From contig CBDVCE010000001.1 of assembly GCA_965372405.1 (NCBI GenBank), positions 1 to 64,000 on the forward strand: a stretch of DNA of 64,000 bases. The letters are read 5' to 3'. Each line of letters starts with the position of its first letter. Positions within the stretch are counted from its first letter, which is position 1. Source of the stretch: Sunxiuqinia sp965372405 (GTDB taxonomy: Bacteria > Bacteroidota > Bacteroidia > Bacteroidales > Prolixibacteraceae). Shown piece after piece: positions 46,459-54,824 of this stretch. Both the position numbers and the translations under genes were made by a program. The notes under the pieces were generated by a model. The model worked only from the letters and a program-made list of their open reading frames with translations, made no database searches and was not told where the DNA came from.

Positions 46459-47357
46459 ACTTTCTCAGCAATTCTCAATTTGGCACTTCTTGCTCGTGGA
46501 TTTCTTTCAATTTCTTCTTCGTTCGGAATAATTACTTTTCGGTTTATCGCTTTCAAATCTGATTTTATATTTCCGTAAAAGTCTTTCTCCAACTTACCTT
46601 CAAAGTTCCCTGACTTAATGAAATTTTTAACCAACCGATCTTCTAATGAATGATAGGTAATCACCACCAAACGACCTCCGGGTTTTAACAATTCAGCACT
46701 TTGCTCCAAGAAATCTTTAAGCACTTCAAGTTCCTGATTGGTTTCAATTCGTAAAGCCTGAAACACCTTGGCCAAATACTTCGACTCTAGCCTATTGGGA
46801 GTACAAGCGGATATTGCCGCTTTAAAATCATCAATAGTTTTTATTGATTTCTGCTGCCTCTTTGCAATAATCTCCTTGGTTAACTTGTACGCATTTTTAA
46901 GCTCGCCATATTCTCTAAAGATTCTGATAAGCTTCTCTTCATCGTAATCATTTACAATATCAGCAGCGGTCATATTTGAATCACGATTCATTCGCATATC
47001 CAAATCGCCTGCAAATCGAAATGAGAAACCACGCTCGGCAACATCAAAATCATGCGAAGAAACTCCAAGATCAGCTAAGATGCCATCGACCTTGTCAACA
47101 TCGTAGTAGTGTAGAAAATTTCGGATGTACTTAAAATTGTGTCTGATAAAAAAGAAGCGGCTATCATCGAAAGCGTTAGCTGCTGCATCTTCATCCTGAT
47201 CGAAGCCAAAAAGTCGTCCTTTTTTCAGGTTACTCAATATTTTCCGAGAATGACCACCGCCACCAAATGTGACATCAACATAGTCGCCATCCTTATGAAT
47301 GTTTAGCCCTTCTATGCTTTCATCCAATAAAACTGGTATGTGATAAACTTGTTCCAC
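46455..47357 (-). CDS. rsmH: 16S rRNA m4C1402 methyltransferase RsmH (MraW)
   Basis: 300 residues. YHIPVLLDESIEGL, YVDVTFGGGGHSRKIL (SAM-binding), LADLGVSSHDFD, GFSFRFAGDLDMRM and VVITYHSLEDRLVKNF are all RsmH blocks. It methylates N4 of C1402 in the ribosomal P site. It lies two bases after mraZ at the head of the dcw operon. Confidence 0.95.
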   Translation of the reverse strand: MEQVYHIPVLLDESIEGLNIHKDGDYVDVTFGGGGHSRKILSNLKKGRLFGFDQDEDAAANAFDDSRFFFIRHNFKYIRNFLHYYDVDKVDGILADLGVSSHDFDVAERGFSFRFAGDLDMRMNRDSNMTAADIVNDYDEEKLIRIFREYGELKNAYKLTKEIIAKRQQKSIKTIDDFKAAISACTPNRLESKYLAKVFQALRIETNQELEVLKDFLEQSAELLKPGGRLVVITYHSLEDRLVKNFIKSGNFEGKLEKDFYGNIKSDLKAINRKVIIPNEEEIERNPRARSAKLRIAEKV

Positions 47358-47359
47358 GC

Positions 47360-47815
47360 TTATTCTTGTATTTCCCCAAAAAACTCTGAAAATAATTCTC
47401 CGTATTCGCCCATCGATTTGAGATAGGCCTCATATTCACCAACATCCCATAAGCGGATTCTATCCCCCTGCCCAACAAATATCACTTCTTTAGTGATACT
47501 CACTTTCTCCATGAAATTATTTGGCAGGTTCATCCGGCAACTATCAGGAACATTAATGATTTTGAAACTTCGGTAGATCATATCCAGCAATCTGCTTTGC
47601 TGGCGGTTGTTTCTGTTCAATTTTGACTTAAGGGTAGACAATCTGCTCTCCCAGGTTTCAACTGGGTAAACATTCAAACATTTCTCATATGGATCCAGCT
47701 CGACAGCCAATTGGCCACCGGGAATCCTGCCTCCCATTTCATTTTTGTAATCGGCAGGCAATACGACGCGTCCTTTTTCGTCTATGGTTGCATTTTTTTC
47801 CGCTGAGAAATCCAT
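47360..47815 (-). CDS. mraZ: transcriptional regulator MraZ
   Basis: 151 residues with two AbrB-like DNA-binding halves: ATIDEKGRVVLPADYK (9-24) and a second half with DSCRMNLPNNFMEKV around 95-110. MraZ forms ring oligomers and represses the dcw operon by binding short direct repeats before its own gene. Four such repeats are present at 47868-47902. It is the first gene of the operon. Confidence 0.93.
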   Translation of the reverse strand: MDFSAEKNATIDEKGRVVLPADYKNEMGGRIPGGQLAVELDPYEKCLNVYPVETWESRLSTLKSKLNRNNRQQSRLLDMIYRSFKIINVPDSCRMNLPNNFMEKVSITKEVIFVGQGDRIRLWDVGEYEAYLKSMGEYGELFSEFFGEIQE

Positions 47816-48124
47816 GAGCTAATTGCCTTTTATTCAATCGTAAAATTAACATTTTCTTTCAAAAAAATCCACATTAAGTCACTTTAAGTCACTCTCAGTC
47901 ACATTTCAAAATACCCTACCATGTTTATTACCTGTTAATAATGACTAAACAACGGTTAATAAAAGAACCATTCAGGCTGATAATCTGAAACTTAATGAAC
48001 CTGCAATAGATATTAACAGCAGTTAATAAATCAACGAAGCAATCCTGTAGAAATTATAAATCAGTCACCAAAGGCAATTCGGAAATATTTTTCTATTTTT
48101 CGCCTTTCAATCAAAAAGAGAAAA
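47816..48124. other. divergent regulatory region between mraZ and glsA-like gene
   Basis: It holds the MraZ-box cluster (47868-47902) and an AT-rich tract with GTTAATAA at 47934, 47955 and 48022, plus GCTGATAA at 47976. No ORF or RNA gene is evident. TATTTTTC just before the plus-strand gene is a near match to a -7 element. Confidence 0.5.
47868..47902 (-). promoter_or_regulatory. putative MraZ operator: four boxes at 10-bp spacing
   Basis: On the minus strand GTGAC, GTGAC, GTGAC and GTGGA occur at plus-strand positions 47898, 47888, 47878 and 47868, exactly 10 bases apart, 53 bases before the mraZ ATG. MraZ boxes known elsewhere are short TGGG- or GTGG-type direct repeats with 10-bp spacing, three or four in a row. 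The location and geometry fit autoregulation. The sequence here (GTGACTTAA) is a variant. Confidence 0.65.
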
Positions 48125-48958
48125 ATGTCCAATCAGTCAAAAGAATTCAAACCCGTAGACATGCGGGATGTTTTTACAGAGAAGGCGCCAAAATTGTCAA
48201 AACTTGTACCAGGATTTCTTTTTAAATACTTAAACAGAATCATGCACATTAAGGAATTTAACGAAATCCTTTCTACCTATGGAGACAAGTATGGGATTGA
48301 CTTTGCCAATAGCATGGTGGAATATTTTAATGTTTCTCAGGAGATTAAGGGACTCGAGAATATACCTAAAGATGGACGTTTCATTTTTGCAGCCAACCAT
48401 CCTATTGGTGGATTTGATGGGATTCTTCTTATAACTAACGTAAGCAAGGTTTTAGGTGAAGTTCGTTTCTTGGTGAACGATGTTTTGATGAACGTCCCAC
48501 AACTTGAAGGCATATTTGTACCCATTGATAAACACGGGAGCAATGGACGCCACTTTGCAAAGGTTATTCAGGACAATTATGAATCAGACGTTCAGATCAT
48601 TATATTCCCATCGGGCTATGCATCACGAAAAATAAAAGGAAAAGTAACCGATTTGGAATGGAAGAAACACTTTATCCAGAAATCGATTCAATACCAACGA
48701 GATATTATTCCAGTTCATGTAAGCGGACAGAATTCCAAATTCTTTTATCGACTTGCCAACTTCAGAAAAGCAATTGGCCTAAAATGGAATTTGGAAATGT
48801 TTTTTCTTGCCGATGAAAGCTTCAGGCATCGGGGTAGTAAATTCACTGTCACTTTTGGAAAACCTATTTCGTACAAAACATTTGACAAATCAAAAACCCA
48901 TAAAGAATGGGCAGAGGACGTCAGGAAAATCCTCTATTCACTTCCTGAAAAGAATTGA
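48125..48958 (+). CDS. glsA: PlsC-like O-acyltransferase, probable glycine-lipid synthase GlsA
   Basis: 277 residues. FAANHPIGGFDG is the acyltransferase block I (His and Asp, here five residues apart), followed by VRFLVND, GIFVPIDKHGSN and IIFPSGYASR as blocks II-IV. The neighbour downstream is a GlsB-like N-acyltransferase. In Bacteroides the GlsB/GlsA pair makes glycine lipids: GlsB N-acylates glycine with a hydroxy fatty acid and GlsA esterifies the hydroxyl. It is a peripheral membrane enzyme. Confidence 0.78.
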   Translation: MSNQSKEFKPVDMRDVFTEKAPKLSKLVPGFLFKYLNRIMHIKEFNEILSTYGDKYGIDFANSMVEYFNVSQEIKGLENIPKDGRFIFAANHPIGGFDGILLITNVSKVLGEVRFLVNDVLMNVPQLEGIFVPIDKHGSNGRHFAKVIQDNYESDVQIIIFPSGYASRKIKGKVTDLEWKKHFIQKSIQYQRDIIPVHVSGQNSKFFYRLANFRKAIGLKWNLEMFFLADESFRHRGSKFTVTFGKPISYKTFDKSKTHKEWAEDVRKILYSLPEKN

Positions 48959-49004
48959 AACTGAATTTAAAGCAGCTAGAAAACTGATTCTAATTATTTT
49001 TTTT

Positions 49005-49012
49005 TAGTTTTG
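49005..49012 (+). promoter_or_regulatory. -7 promoter element before glsB
   Basis: TAGTTTTG is an exact TAnnTTTG match in the 80-base gap between glsA and glsB, 27 bases before the glsB ATG. The -33 position lacks a clear TTTG. It would give glsB its own transcript in addition to read-through from glsA. Confidence 0.45.
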
Positions 49013-49038
49013 TAGCTCGAAAACCAAGCAGACTAAGT

Positions 49039-49995
49039 ATGAAGGATATAGTTGCACCTGCTCCAAAACAAGCCGTTTTGGCTGAGCTTACGCCAGAAAA
49101 GCTTTTAAGGAGAACCAACAAAGGTGCAAATGAGATTTACGTGATTACACATCATGATTCTCCAAATTTAATGCACGAGATTGGACGACTGCGTGAAATT
49201 ACATTTCGAGATGCTGGAGGAGGTACGGGAAAAGAGATCGATATTGACCAATATGACGTCAGCGAAACCCCTTACAAACAATTAATTGTTTGGGATCCTG
49301 ATTCAGAAAAAATACTAGGTGGCTACCGCTATATTATGTGCTCAGACCTTCCTGTTGATGAAAATGGTGAAGTTGTTTTGGCTACCTCTAGATTATTCCA
49401 TTTTTCAGAAGAATTTAAAAAAGAATATCTTCCTCATACATTGGAATTAGGTCGTTCGTTTGTTCAACCTGCATACCAATCAAGTAAAGCGGGAGCAAAA
49501 GCTCTTTTTGCTCTTGACAATCTATGGGATGGACTTGGAGCTTTAATTGTGGATTATCCTGAGATGAAATATTTCTTTGGAAAAGTAACTATGTATACAC
49601 ACTTCCACACTGAAGCAAGAAATTTGATTCAATATTTTTTCCTCAAATATTTTAGAGACAAAAGTGATCTTGCCTATCCCAAAAAACCCATGGAACTAAA
49701 TATGGACATGGAAAATATGGAAAAATTATTCAATGGCGGCTCATACAAAGAAGATTATCGCATATTAACACAACAAGTTCGCGAGCATGGAGAAAATATC
49801 CCTCCGCTGATTAATGCCTATATGAATCTTAGTCCGTCGATGAAAACTTTTGGAACAGTATTAAATGATCGTTTTGGGGATGTTGAAGAAACCGGGATCA
49901 TCCTTACCATTAAAGATATTTACGAAGCCAAAAAAGATCGTCATATTGAAACTTACGTAAAAGATAAAAACGACGAGTTTCCTCCAGTAGAATAA
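49039..49995 (+). CDS. glsB: GNAT-fold N-acyltransferase, probable glycine N-acyltransferase GlsB
   Basis: 318 residues. IGRLREITFRDAGGGTGKEIDIDQYD and ILGGYRYI, then LELGRSFVQPAYQ, match the OlsB/GlsB-type acyltransferases (GNAT fold, sometimes mislabelled hemolysin). The C-terminal roughly 100 residues include LINAYMNLSPSMKTFG, a conserved block of the family. It is expected to N-acylate glycine (or ornithine) using 3-hydroxyacyl-ACP at the membrane. It pairs with the O-acyltransferase upstream, as in Bacteroides glycine-lipid synthesis. Confidence 0.78.
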   Translation: MKDIVAPAPKQAVLAELTPEKLLRRTNKGANEIYVITHHDSPNLMHEIGRLREITFRDAGGGTGKEIDIDQYDVSETPYKQLIVWDPDSEKILGGYRYIMCSDLPVDENGEVVLATSRLFHFSEEFKKEYLPHTLELGRSFVQPAYQSSKAGAKALFALDNLWDGLGALIVDYPEMKYFFGKVTMYTHFHTEARNLIQYFFLKYFRDKSDLAYPKKPMELNMDMENMEKLFNGGSYKEDYRILTQQVREHGENIPPLINAYMNLSPSMKTFGTVLNDRFGDVEETGIILTIKDIYEAKKDRHIETYVKDKNDEFPPVE

Positions 49996-50015
49996 AAAAA
50001 TTACAATATAAAATG

Positions 50016-50042
50016 AAAGCAGGCCTAAAGCCTGCTTTTTTT
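50016..50042 (+). terminator. intrinsic terminator after glsB
   Basis: AAAGCAGGC and GCCTGCTTT form a 9-bp stem with a CTAAA loop followed by a T-run. It is located 20 bases after the glsB stop and 25 bases from the convergent purF stop. Confidence 0.8.
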
Positions 50043-50066
50043 ATTTGATTAAAATAGAATTACCTT

Positions 50067-51965
50067 CTAATATGCCCTACCCACAACACCTTCAACATAG
50101 TTAATGAATGAGGTATTTACAACTTTATTCCCTCCTGGGGTTGGATAATTACCAGTGAAGTACCAGTCTCCTAAATCGTTAGGACAGGCCAGGTGAAGAT
50201 TTTCAATACTCTGATAAATAATCTCCACATCTGCCTTACAATCTTCTGGCTTCAGCAATTCAGCAATCTTATCTGAAACCTGCTCTGCTTTAAATTGCTT
50301 ATAAATCTCCTTCACATAGTTCACAATTTCTTCTTTCGGAAGATTTTCCTGCGCTTTACATTTTTTATATACTTCATCAATCACATTCTGTTTACCATGA
50401 TCTTTCAACAATTCGATAGCTGCATTAAAAGCAATGAATTTCTCTAGCACTGCCATGTCAATTCCGTAGCAATCTGGAAAACGAATTTGCGGAGCCGATG
50501 AAACTACAATGATCTTTTTAGGATTAAGTCTATCCAAAATCCGAAGAATACTTCGCTGTAGTGTTGTACCACGAACTATTGAATCATCAATAATCACCAA
50601 TGTATCTTCATTTTCTTCAAGTACGCCATAGGTGACATCATAAACGTGTGCTACCAAATCATCCCGACTCGCATCATCTGCAATAAATGTTCTAAGCTTT
50701 ACATCCTTAATAGCAATCTTCTCAATACGAGGTTCTCTTGAAATAATAGCTACTAATTCATCTTCGGTCAATTTACCATTGCGCCCTTTTATCTGATCTT
50801 TTTTCCATTGAATGATATGCTCATCCACCCCTTTCATCATTCCATAAAAAGCAGTCTCTGATGTATTCGGTATGTATGAAAAAACAGTCTTCTCAATATT
50901 AAAATCAACCGCTTCCAGAATTGTAGGTGCCAGCAAACGACCAAGTTCCTTTCGCTCATGATAAATGTCTTTATCACTTCCTCGTGAGAAATAAATCCTT
51001 TCAAACGAACAAGAAGTGCGCTTATGTGGGACACGTATCATTTGCTGAGAAACATCACCATTCCTTTTTACAATCAACGCTTCACCTGGCTTAACTTCAT
51101 GGATCTGATCGTATTTCACATTCATCACAGTTTGAATAACAGGACGCTCTGAAGCCACAACCACAATCTCATCATCATAGTAGTAATGAGCTGGTCTTAT
51201 TCCCCAGGGATCACGAGTTACAAAAGCATCACCGTGTCCAAACAATCCAGCCATTGCATATCCGCCATCCCAATCTTTACTTGCATTTTCAAGAATGCCT
51301 TGCACATCAAGATTATCTTCAACTAATGGTGAAATCTCCCGATTGGAATAACCCTCATTTTTGTATTGACGAAAACGTTGCTGGTTCTCTTCATCTAAAA
51401 AGTGCCCCACTTTTTCAAGAATAGTAACGGTATCAGTATAATTCTTTGGATGCTGTCCCAGCTCAATCAAACGCTGAAATAACTCATCAGTATTGGTCAT
51501 GTTAAAATTACCAGCCAAAGCAAGCGTTCTTGACTTCCAGTTATTTTGTCTTAGTACAGGATGCACATAATCAACACTATTGCGACCAAATGTACCATAA
51601 CGCAAATGCCCTAAATAAAGCTCTCCTGCATAAGGTAAATTTTCATAAACCCAATCCATATCACTGATATCTTTACCGGATTTCATTGCTTTACGAACAC
51701 TTTTCCCCACTTTATCAAAAACATCCTTAATCGGATTTACTTCGACAGAACGATAGCGATGGATGTACTCTTGCCCAGGTTCCAGATTAAGCTTCACATT
51801 TACAACACCAGCTCCATCCTGTCCGCGGTTATGTTGCTTTTCCATCAATAAATAAAGCTTATTCAAGCCATATTGCCAGGTTCCATATTTCTCCTGATAG
51901 TATTTTAAAGGTTTTCTTAATCGAATTAATGCAATCCCACACTCATGTTTAATCAATTCACTCAT
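50067..51965 (-). CDS. PurF-family amidophosphoribosyltransferase (long Bacteroidota form)
   Basis: 632 residues from MSELIKHECGIALIRL. The Ntn-type nucleophile is Cys9, so an eight-residue propeptide is probably removed. The class II glutaminase domain has KQHNRGQDGAG, LGHLRYGTFG and AGNFNMTN. The phosphoribosyltransferase domain has VIIDDSIVRGTTLQRS, the PRPP loop. It is longer than E. coli PurF (about 505) owing to insertions in both domains, a type common in Bacteroidota beside a standard PurF. It catalyses, or resembles the enzyme for, the first step of purine synthesis. The start at 52010 would add 15 residues and disturb the N-terminal nucleophile. Confidence 0.82.
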   Translation of the reverse strand: MSELIKHECGIALIRLRKPLKYYQEKYGTWQYGLNKLYLLMEKQHNRGQDGAGVVNVKLNLEPGQEYIHRYRSVEVNPIKDVFDKVGKSVRKAMKSGKDISDMDWVYENLPYAGELYLGHLRYGTFGRNSVDYVHPVLRQNNWKSRTLALAGNFNMTNTDELFQRLIELGQHPKNYTDTVTILEKVGHFLDEENQQRFRQYKNEGYSNREISPLVEDNLDVQGILENASKDWDGGYAMAGLFGHGDAFVTRDPWGIRPAHYYYDDEIVVVASERPVIQTVMNVKYDQIHEVKPGEALIVKRNGDVSQQMIRVPHKRTSCSFERIYFSRGSDKDIYHERKELGRLLAPTILEAVDFNIEKTVFSYIPNTSETAFYGMMKGVDEHIIQWKKDQIKGRNGKLTEDELVAIISREPRIEKIAIKDVKLRTFIADDASRDDLVAHVYDVTYGVLEENEDTLVIIDDSIVRGTTLQRSILRILDRLNPKKIIVVSSAPQIRFPDCYGIDMAVLEKFIAFNAAIELLKDHGKQNVIDEVYKKCKAQENLPKEEIVNYVKEIYKQFKAEQVSDKIAELLKPEDCKADVEIIYQSIENLHLACPNDLGDWYFTGNYPTPGGNKVVNTSFINYVEGVVGRAY

Positions 51966-52422
51966 TGCTTTTTCTTTCGGTATATATTTCTGGAAATTGA
52001 ATAATATCATTTACAACAAAGGCGTTTGGATAATCACGCCTAATCATATTCTTTAACTTGATTGCTTCATTTTTTGTTCTAAAATCACCAACCCGAACCT
52101 TAAAGTTTGGACTTAAGAAACTAATGTATGCATTCACTTCTGGATATTCCCTCAGGAAATCAGTTTTGGTTTGCAAAGCTAACTCACGAGCCTTTGTTCC
52201 TGATTCGAAAAAAATCTCCAGCCGGTAACCATCAGTTCCATTTTTGCGCTGGTTCATGTTAATGTGATTTTTCAAGAGGGAATCAACTCTGGAATCTTGC
52301 TGGACATTCAGCTTTTGCAATATCTCTGGAGATTCAGATTCATTTAGGTATTCGTATGAATGTGTCTGAGCAGAAAGCCCAAAACTTAATAGGATAATAA
52401 TTCCAAAAAAAAGAAGTCTCAT
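51958..52422 (-). CDS. secreted SPOR-domain protein
   Basis: 154 residues from MRLLFFGIIILLSFGLSAQ, a clear signal peptide. The longer frame from 52542 adds 40 residues before it. The C-terminal part (YRLEIFFESGTKARELALQTK and FKVRVGDFRTKNEAIKLKNMI) is a SPOR domain, which binds denuded glycan strands of peptidoglycan at division sites. It overlaps the purF-like start by eight bases. Confidence 0.78.
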   Translation of the reverse strand: MRLLFFGIIILLSFGLSAQTHSYEYLNESESPEILQKLNVQQDSRVDSLLKNHINMNQRKNGTDGYRLEIFFESGTKARELALQTKTDFLREYPEVNAYISFLSPNFKVRVGDFRTKNEAIKLKNMIRRDYPNAFVVNDIIQFPEIYTERKSNE

Positions 52423-52442
52423 ACTACCGTCTTTAAAGGGTG

Positions 52443-52450
52443 CAAATATA
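52443..52450 (-). promoter_or_regulatory. -7 promoter element of SPOR-purF operon
   Basis: On the minus strand TATATTTG is a perfect -7 element, 21 bases before the ATG at 52422. This supports the shorter start, since the start site would lie near 52436, inside the longer frame. Confidence 0.5.
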
Positions 52451-52584
52451 ATGTTAATTGCCTTAATACGTTCACAGAAGTTTTTATCCATCACTGAAAG
52501 TTTTAAAAGTTTACATTGAATAAACATGAGTATCATTGACAATATTGCAATAATCTAAGCATAATTTCGAATTATTAATAGTTC

Positions 52585-52615
52585 TTTCCGATTCCATTCA
52601 AATTAGATAAATTTG
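52585..52615 (+). promoter_or_regulatory. promoter of miaB
   Basis: TAAATTTG (52608-52615) is a perfect -7 element, with TTTC (52585-52588) 19 bases upstream as a near match to the -33 TTTG. The predicted start is about 12 bases before the miaB ATG. Confidence 0.55.
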
Positions 52616-52634
52616 CACCCTTTAGCTTAAGAGA

Positions 52635-54329
52635 ATGAATGATAAAAAATTGTTTATAGAAACGTTTGGATGCCAAATGAATGTGGCAGATAGTGAAGTA
52701 GTGGCATCAATTATGGGAGAACGTAAATATTCACTTTGTGAGAAAGCGGAAGAAGCTGATGCCATTTTTATAAATACGTGTTCGATTAGAGACAATGCAG
52801 AGCAGCGCATTTGGGGCAAACTGGATCACCTGAGAGGTCAAAAAAGAAAAAACAAGCAGCTTATTGTTGGGATATTGGGATGTATGGCTGAACGTGTAGC
52901 CGAAAAGTTTCTGGAACATGAAACCGTTGACTTGGTTGCCGGGCCTGATGCCTATCGTGATCTTCCATACCTAATTGATAAAGCTTCGGAAAGTCACGAT
53001 GCCATAAATGTTGAACTATCAACCAATGAAACTTACGATAAAATAACTCCGGTAAGAATTGGCGATAAGTCAATATCTGGTTTTGTAAGCATAACGAGAG
53101 GATGCAATAATTTCTGCACCTACTGCATTGTTCCATATACTCGTGGTCGAGAGCGAAGCCGTGATCCACAAGACATCCTAAATGAAGTTCTTGATCTTAA
53201 ACAAAAAGGATATAAAGAAGTAACACTTTTAGGGCAAAATGTAAACTCATTCAAGTGGCTACCCGAAGGAGTACGAAAACCAGTAAGATTTTGGGATTTA
53301 TTGGAATTGGTTGCAAAAGAAACACCGGATATTCGAATCCGATTTACAACGTCTCACCCCAAAGACATGTCTGACAAAGTGTTAAAAGCAATTGCAGCTC
53401 ACCCAAATATTTGCAGGCATATCCATTTGCCATTGCAATCAGGCAGCTCCAGAATTTTAAAAAAGATGAACCGCAAATACGATAGAGAATGGTACATGAA
53501 ACGAATTTCAGCTATTCGCGAGATTATCCCAAATTGCGGACTATCAACAGATGTATTTAGTGGTTTTTGCACTGAAACAGAAGAAGATCATCAGGAAACA
53601 CTTTCACTAATGGAATGGGCACGTTTCGACATGTCGTTCATGTTTAAATATTCTGAACGCCCTGGCACATATGCACACACCCACCTGGAAGATGATATAC
53701 CTGAAGACGTTAAAGCCCGAAGATTGAATGAGATTATTGCACTGCAAAATAAACTCTCATTTGAAAGCAATCAGACTGATGTTGGGAAGACTTTTGAAGT
53801 ACTCGTTGAAGGACCATCAAAAAAGAATCCTAAAGAATTCTTTGGAAGAAGTTCCCATAACAAAGTTGTTGTTTTCCCAAATAATGGTTTTATAAAAGGC
53901 GATTATGTATCTGTAAAGATTGAAAGAGGCACCCAAACTACTTTAATCGGAAATCTTGTAAATTTAAAAGACATGAGTAATCCAATTAATGATTTTCAGG
54001 AATATCGTTCCAAAATGAACGAAAAAATATTAGCATCAGACAACAAAGTGATGAAACGCATTTTCAGTGTTGATACAATAGCCTATCAGGATGGGGCACT
54101 TCCCGTTAAAACAAAAGAATTGTTGGGTCTGGTTTCATCGATGGTTTTACGTTGTGATGACTGCATAAAATATCATTTGGAAAAGTGTCATAAGAAAGGT
54201 ACAACTACCGATGAAATATATGAAGTCTTCTCTATTGCAAACCTTGTTGGGGGAACAATTGTTATACCCCATACAAGAAGAGCTGTTGAGTATTGGGAAG
54301 AACTAAACATTAAAAATGGTGAGAATTAA
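52635..54329 (+). CDS. miaB: MiaB tRNA methylthiotransferase fused to a carboxymuconolactone decarboxylase (AhpD-like) domain
   Basis: 564 residues, about 120 longer than MiaB. Residues 1-446 are a full MiaB: FGCQMN, INTCSI and LGCMAE ligate the auxiliary cluster, RGCNNFCTYC (157-164) is the radical-SAM cluster and a TRAM domain ends near TLIGNLVNLKD. It adds the methylthio group to i6A37 of tRNA. With no stop, residue 447 (a Met) opens a complete CMD/AhpD-like domain with redox-type Cys507-x-x-Cys510 (RCDDCIKYH) and NLVGGTIVIPHTRRA. That domain is normally a separate small protein. The internal ATG at 53973 might still start a free CMD product. Confidence 0.88.
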   Translation: MNDKKLFIETFGCQMNVADSEVVASIMGERKYSLCEKAEEADAIFINTCSIRDNAEQRIWGKLDHLRGQKRKNKQLIVGILGCMAERVAEKFLEHETVDLVAGPDAYRDLPYLIDKASESHDAINVELSTNETYDKITPVRIGDKSISGFVSITRGCNNFCTYCIVPYTRGRERSRDPQDILNEVLDLKQKGYKEVTLLGQNVNSFKWLPEGVRKPVRFWDLLELVAKETPDIRIRFTTSHPKDMSDKVLKAIAAHPNICRHIHLPLQSGSSRILKKMNRKYDREWYMKRISAIREIIPNCGLSTDVFSGFCTETEEDHQETLSLMEWARFDMSFMFKYSERPGTYAHTHLEDDIPEDVKARRLNEIIALQNKLSFESNQTDVGKTFEVLVEGPSKKNPKEFFGRSSHNKVVVFPNNGFIKGDYVSVKIERGTQTTLIGNLVNLKDMSNPINDFQEYRSKMNEKILASDNKVMKRIFSVDTIAYQDGALPVKTKELLGLVSSMVLRCDDCIKYHLEKCHKKGTTTDEIYEVFSIANLVGGTIVIPHTRRAVEYWEELNIKNGEN

Positions 54330-54332
54330 TTA

Positions 54333-54659
54333 ATGACTATTAAAAAAGACAATATGATCGCAATCAGTGTTACTAGTAAACGTAAGAATACCTTAATGGA
54401 TCTACGTTTTGGCCGCTCACCTCATTTCTGTTTGTATGATGGGGAAGATTTTTCATTCATTGACAATCCCTTTCATGAAGAAGAAGATGATGTCGCTCCA
54501 AAAGTGGTAAAAATGCTCCATAAAAGAAAGGTAGCTAAAATCATTACAGGAGAAATTGGCCCTAAAGCAAAGAAAGCACTTGAAAAATCTAAGATCCAGA
54601 TAATCATGCTCGAGGAAGATCACATCAATCTGCAAGAAATCTTTAAAAAGCTTTCTTAG
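54333..54659 (+). CDS. NifX/NifB-type dinitrogenase iron-molybdenum cofactor family protein
   Basis: 108 residues (101 if the ATG at 54354 is used). IAISVTSKRKNTLMDLRFGRSPHFCLYD and KIITGEIGPKAKKALEKSKI are typical of the Nif11/NafY-like small domain found in NifX, NifB C-termini and many stand-alone proteins of anaerobes. These bind Fe-S or FeMo clusters, or act in cluster trafficking. It begins three bases after the miaB-CMD stop, so it is co-transcribed. No nitrogenase genes are nearby. Confidence 0.75.
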   Translation: MTIKKDNMIAISVTSKRKNTLMDLRFGRSPHFCLYDGEDFSFIDNPFHEEEDDVAPKVVKMLHKRKVAKIITGEIGPKAKKALEKSKIQIIMLEEDHINLQEIFKKLS

Positions 54660-54824
54660 ATTTCCTTTTTACTGATGAATCGGAATTGCTGAAAGAGTTT
54701 AGCGGATAATGATATTTATTAGAATAATAGGTTCTAATAAATTCTCTGTAAAGAAACATCTATTTAAAGTGGCGTAATAACTTCATTTCTAAACCATTTA
54801 CTTGTCTAACTCTTCGAAGAGAAA
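54660..54824. other. short AT-rich intergenic stretch
   Basis: 165 bases between convergent genes. No clear terminator is seen. A small palindrome, TCTTCGAAGA (near 54812-54821), lies at the end of the DUF84 pseudogene. Confidence 0.3.

Noticed and set aside
52423..52542. 40-residue extension of the SPOR protein
   Set aside because: A clear signal peptide begins at 52422 and a perfect -7 element lies within the would-be extension.
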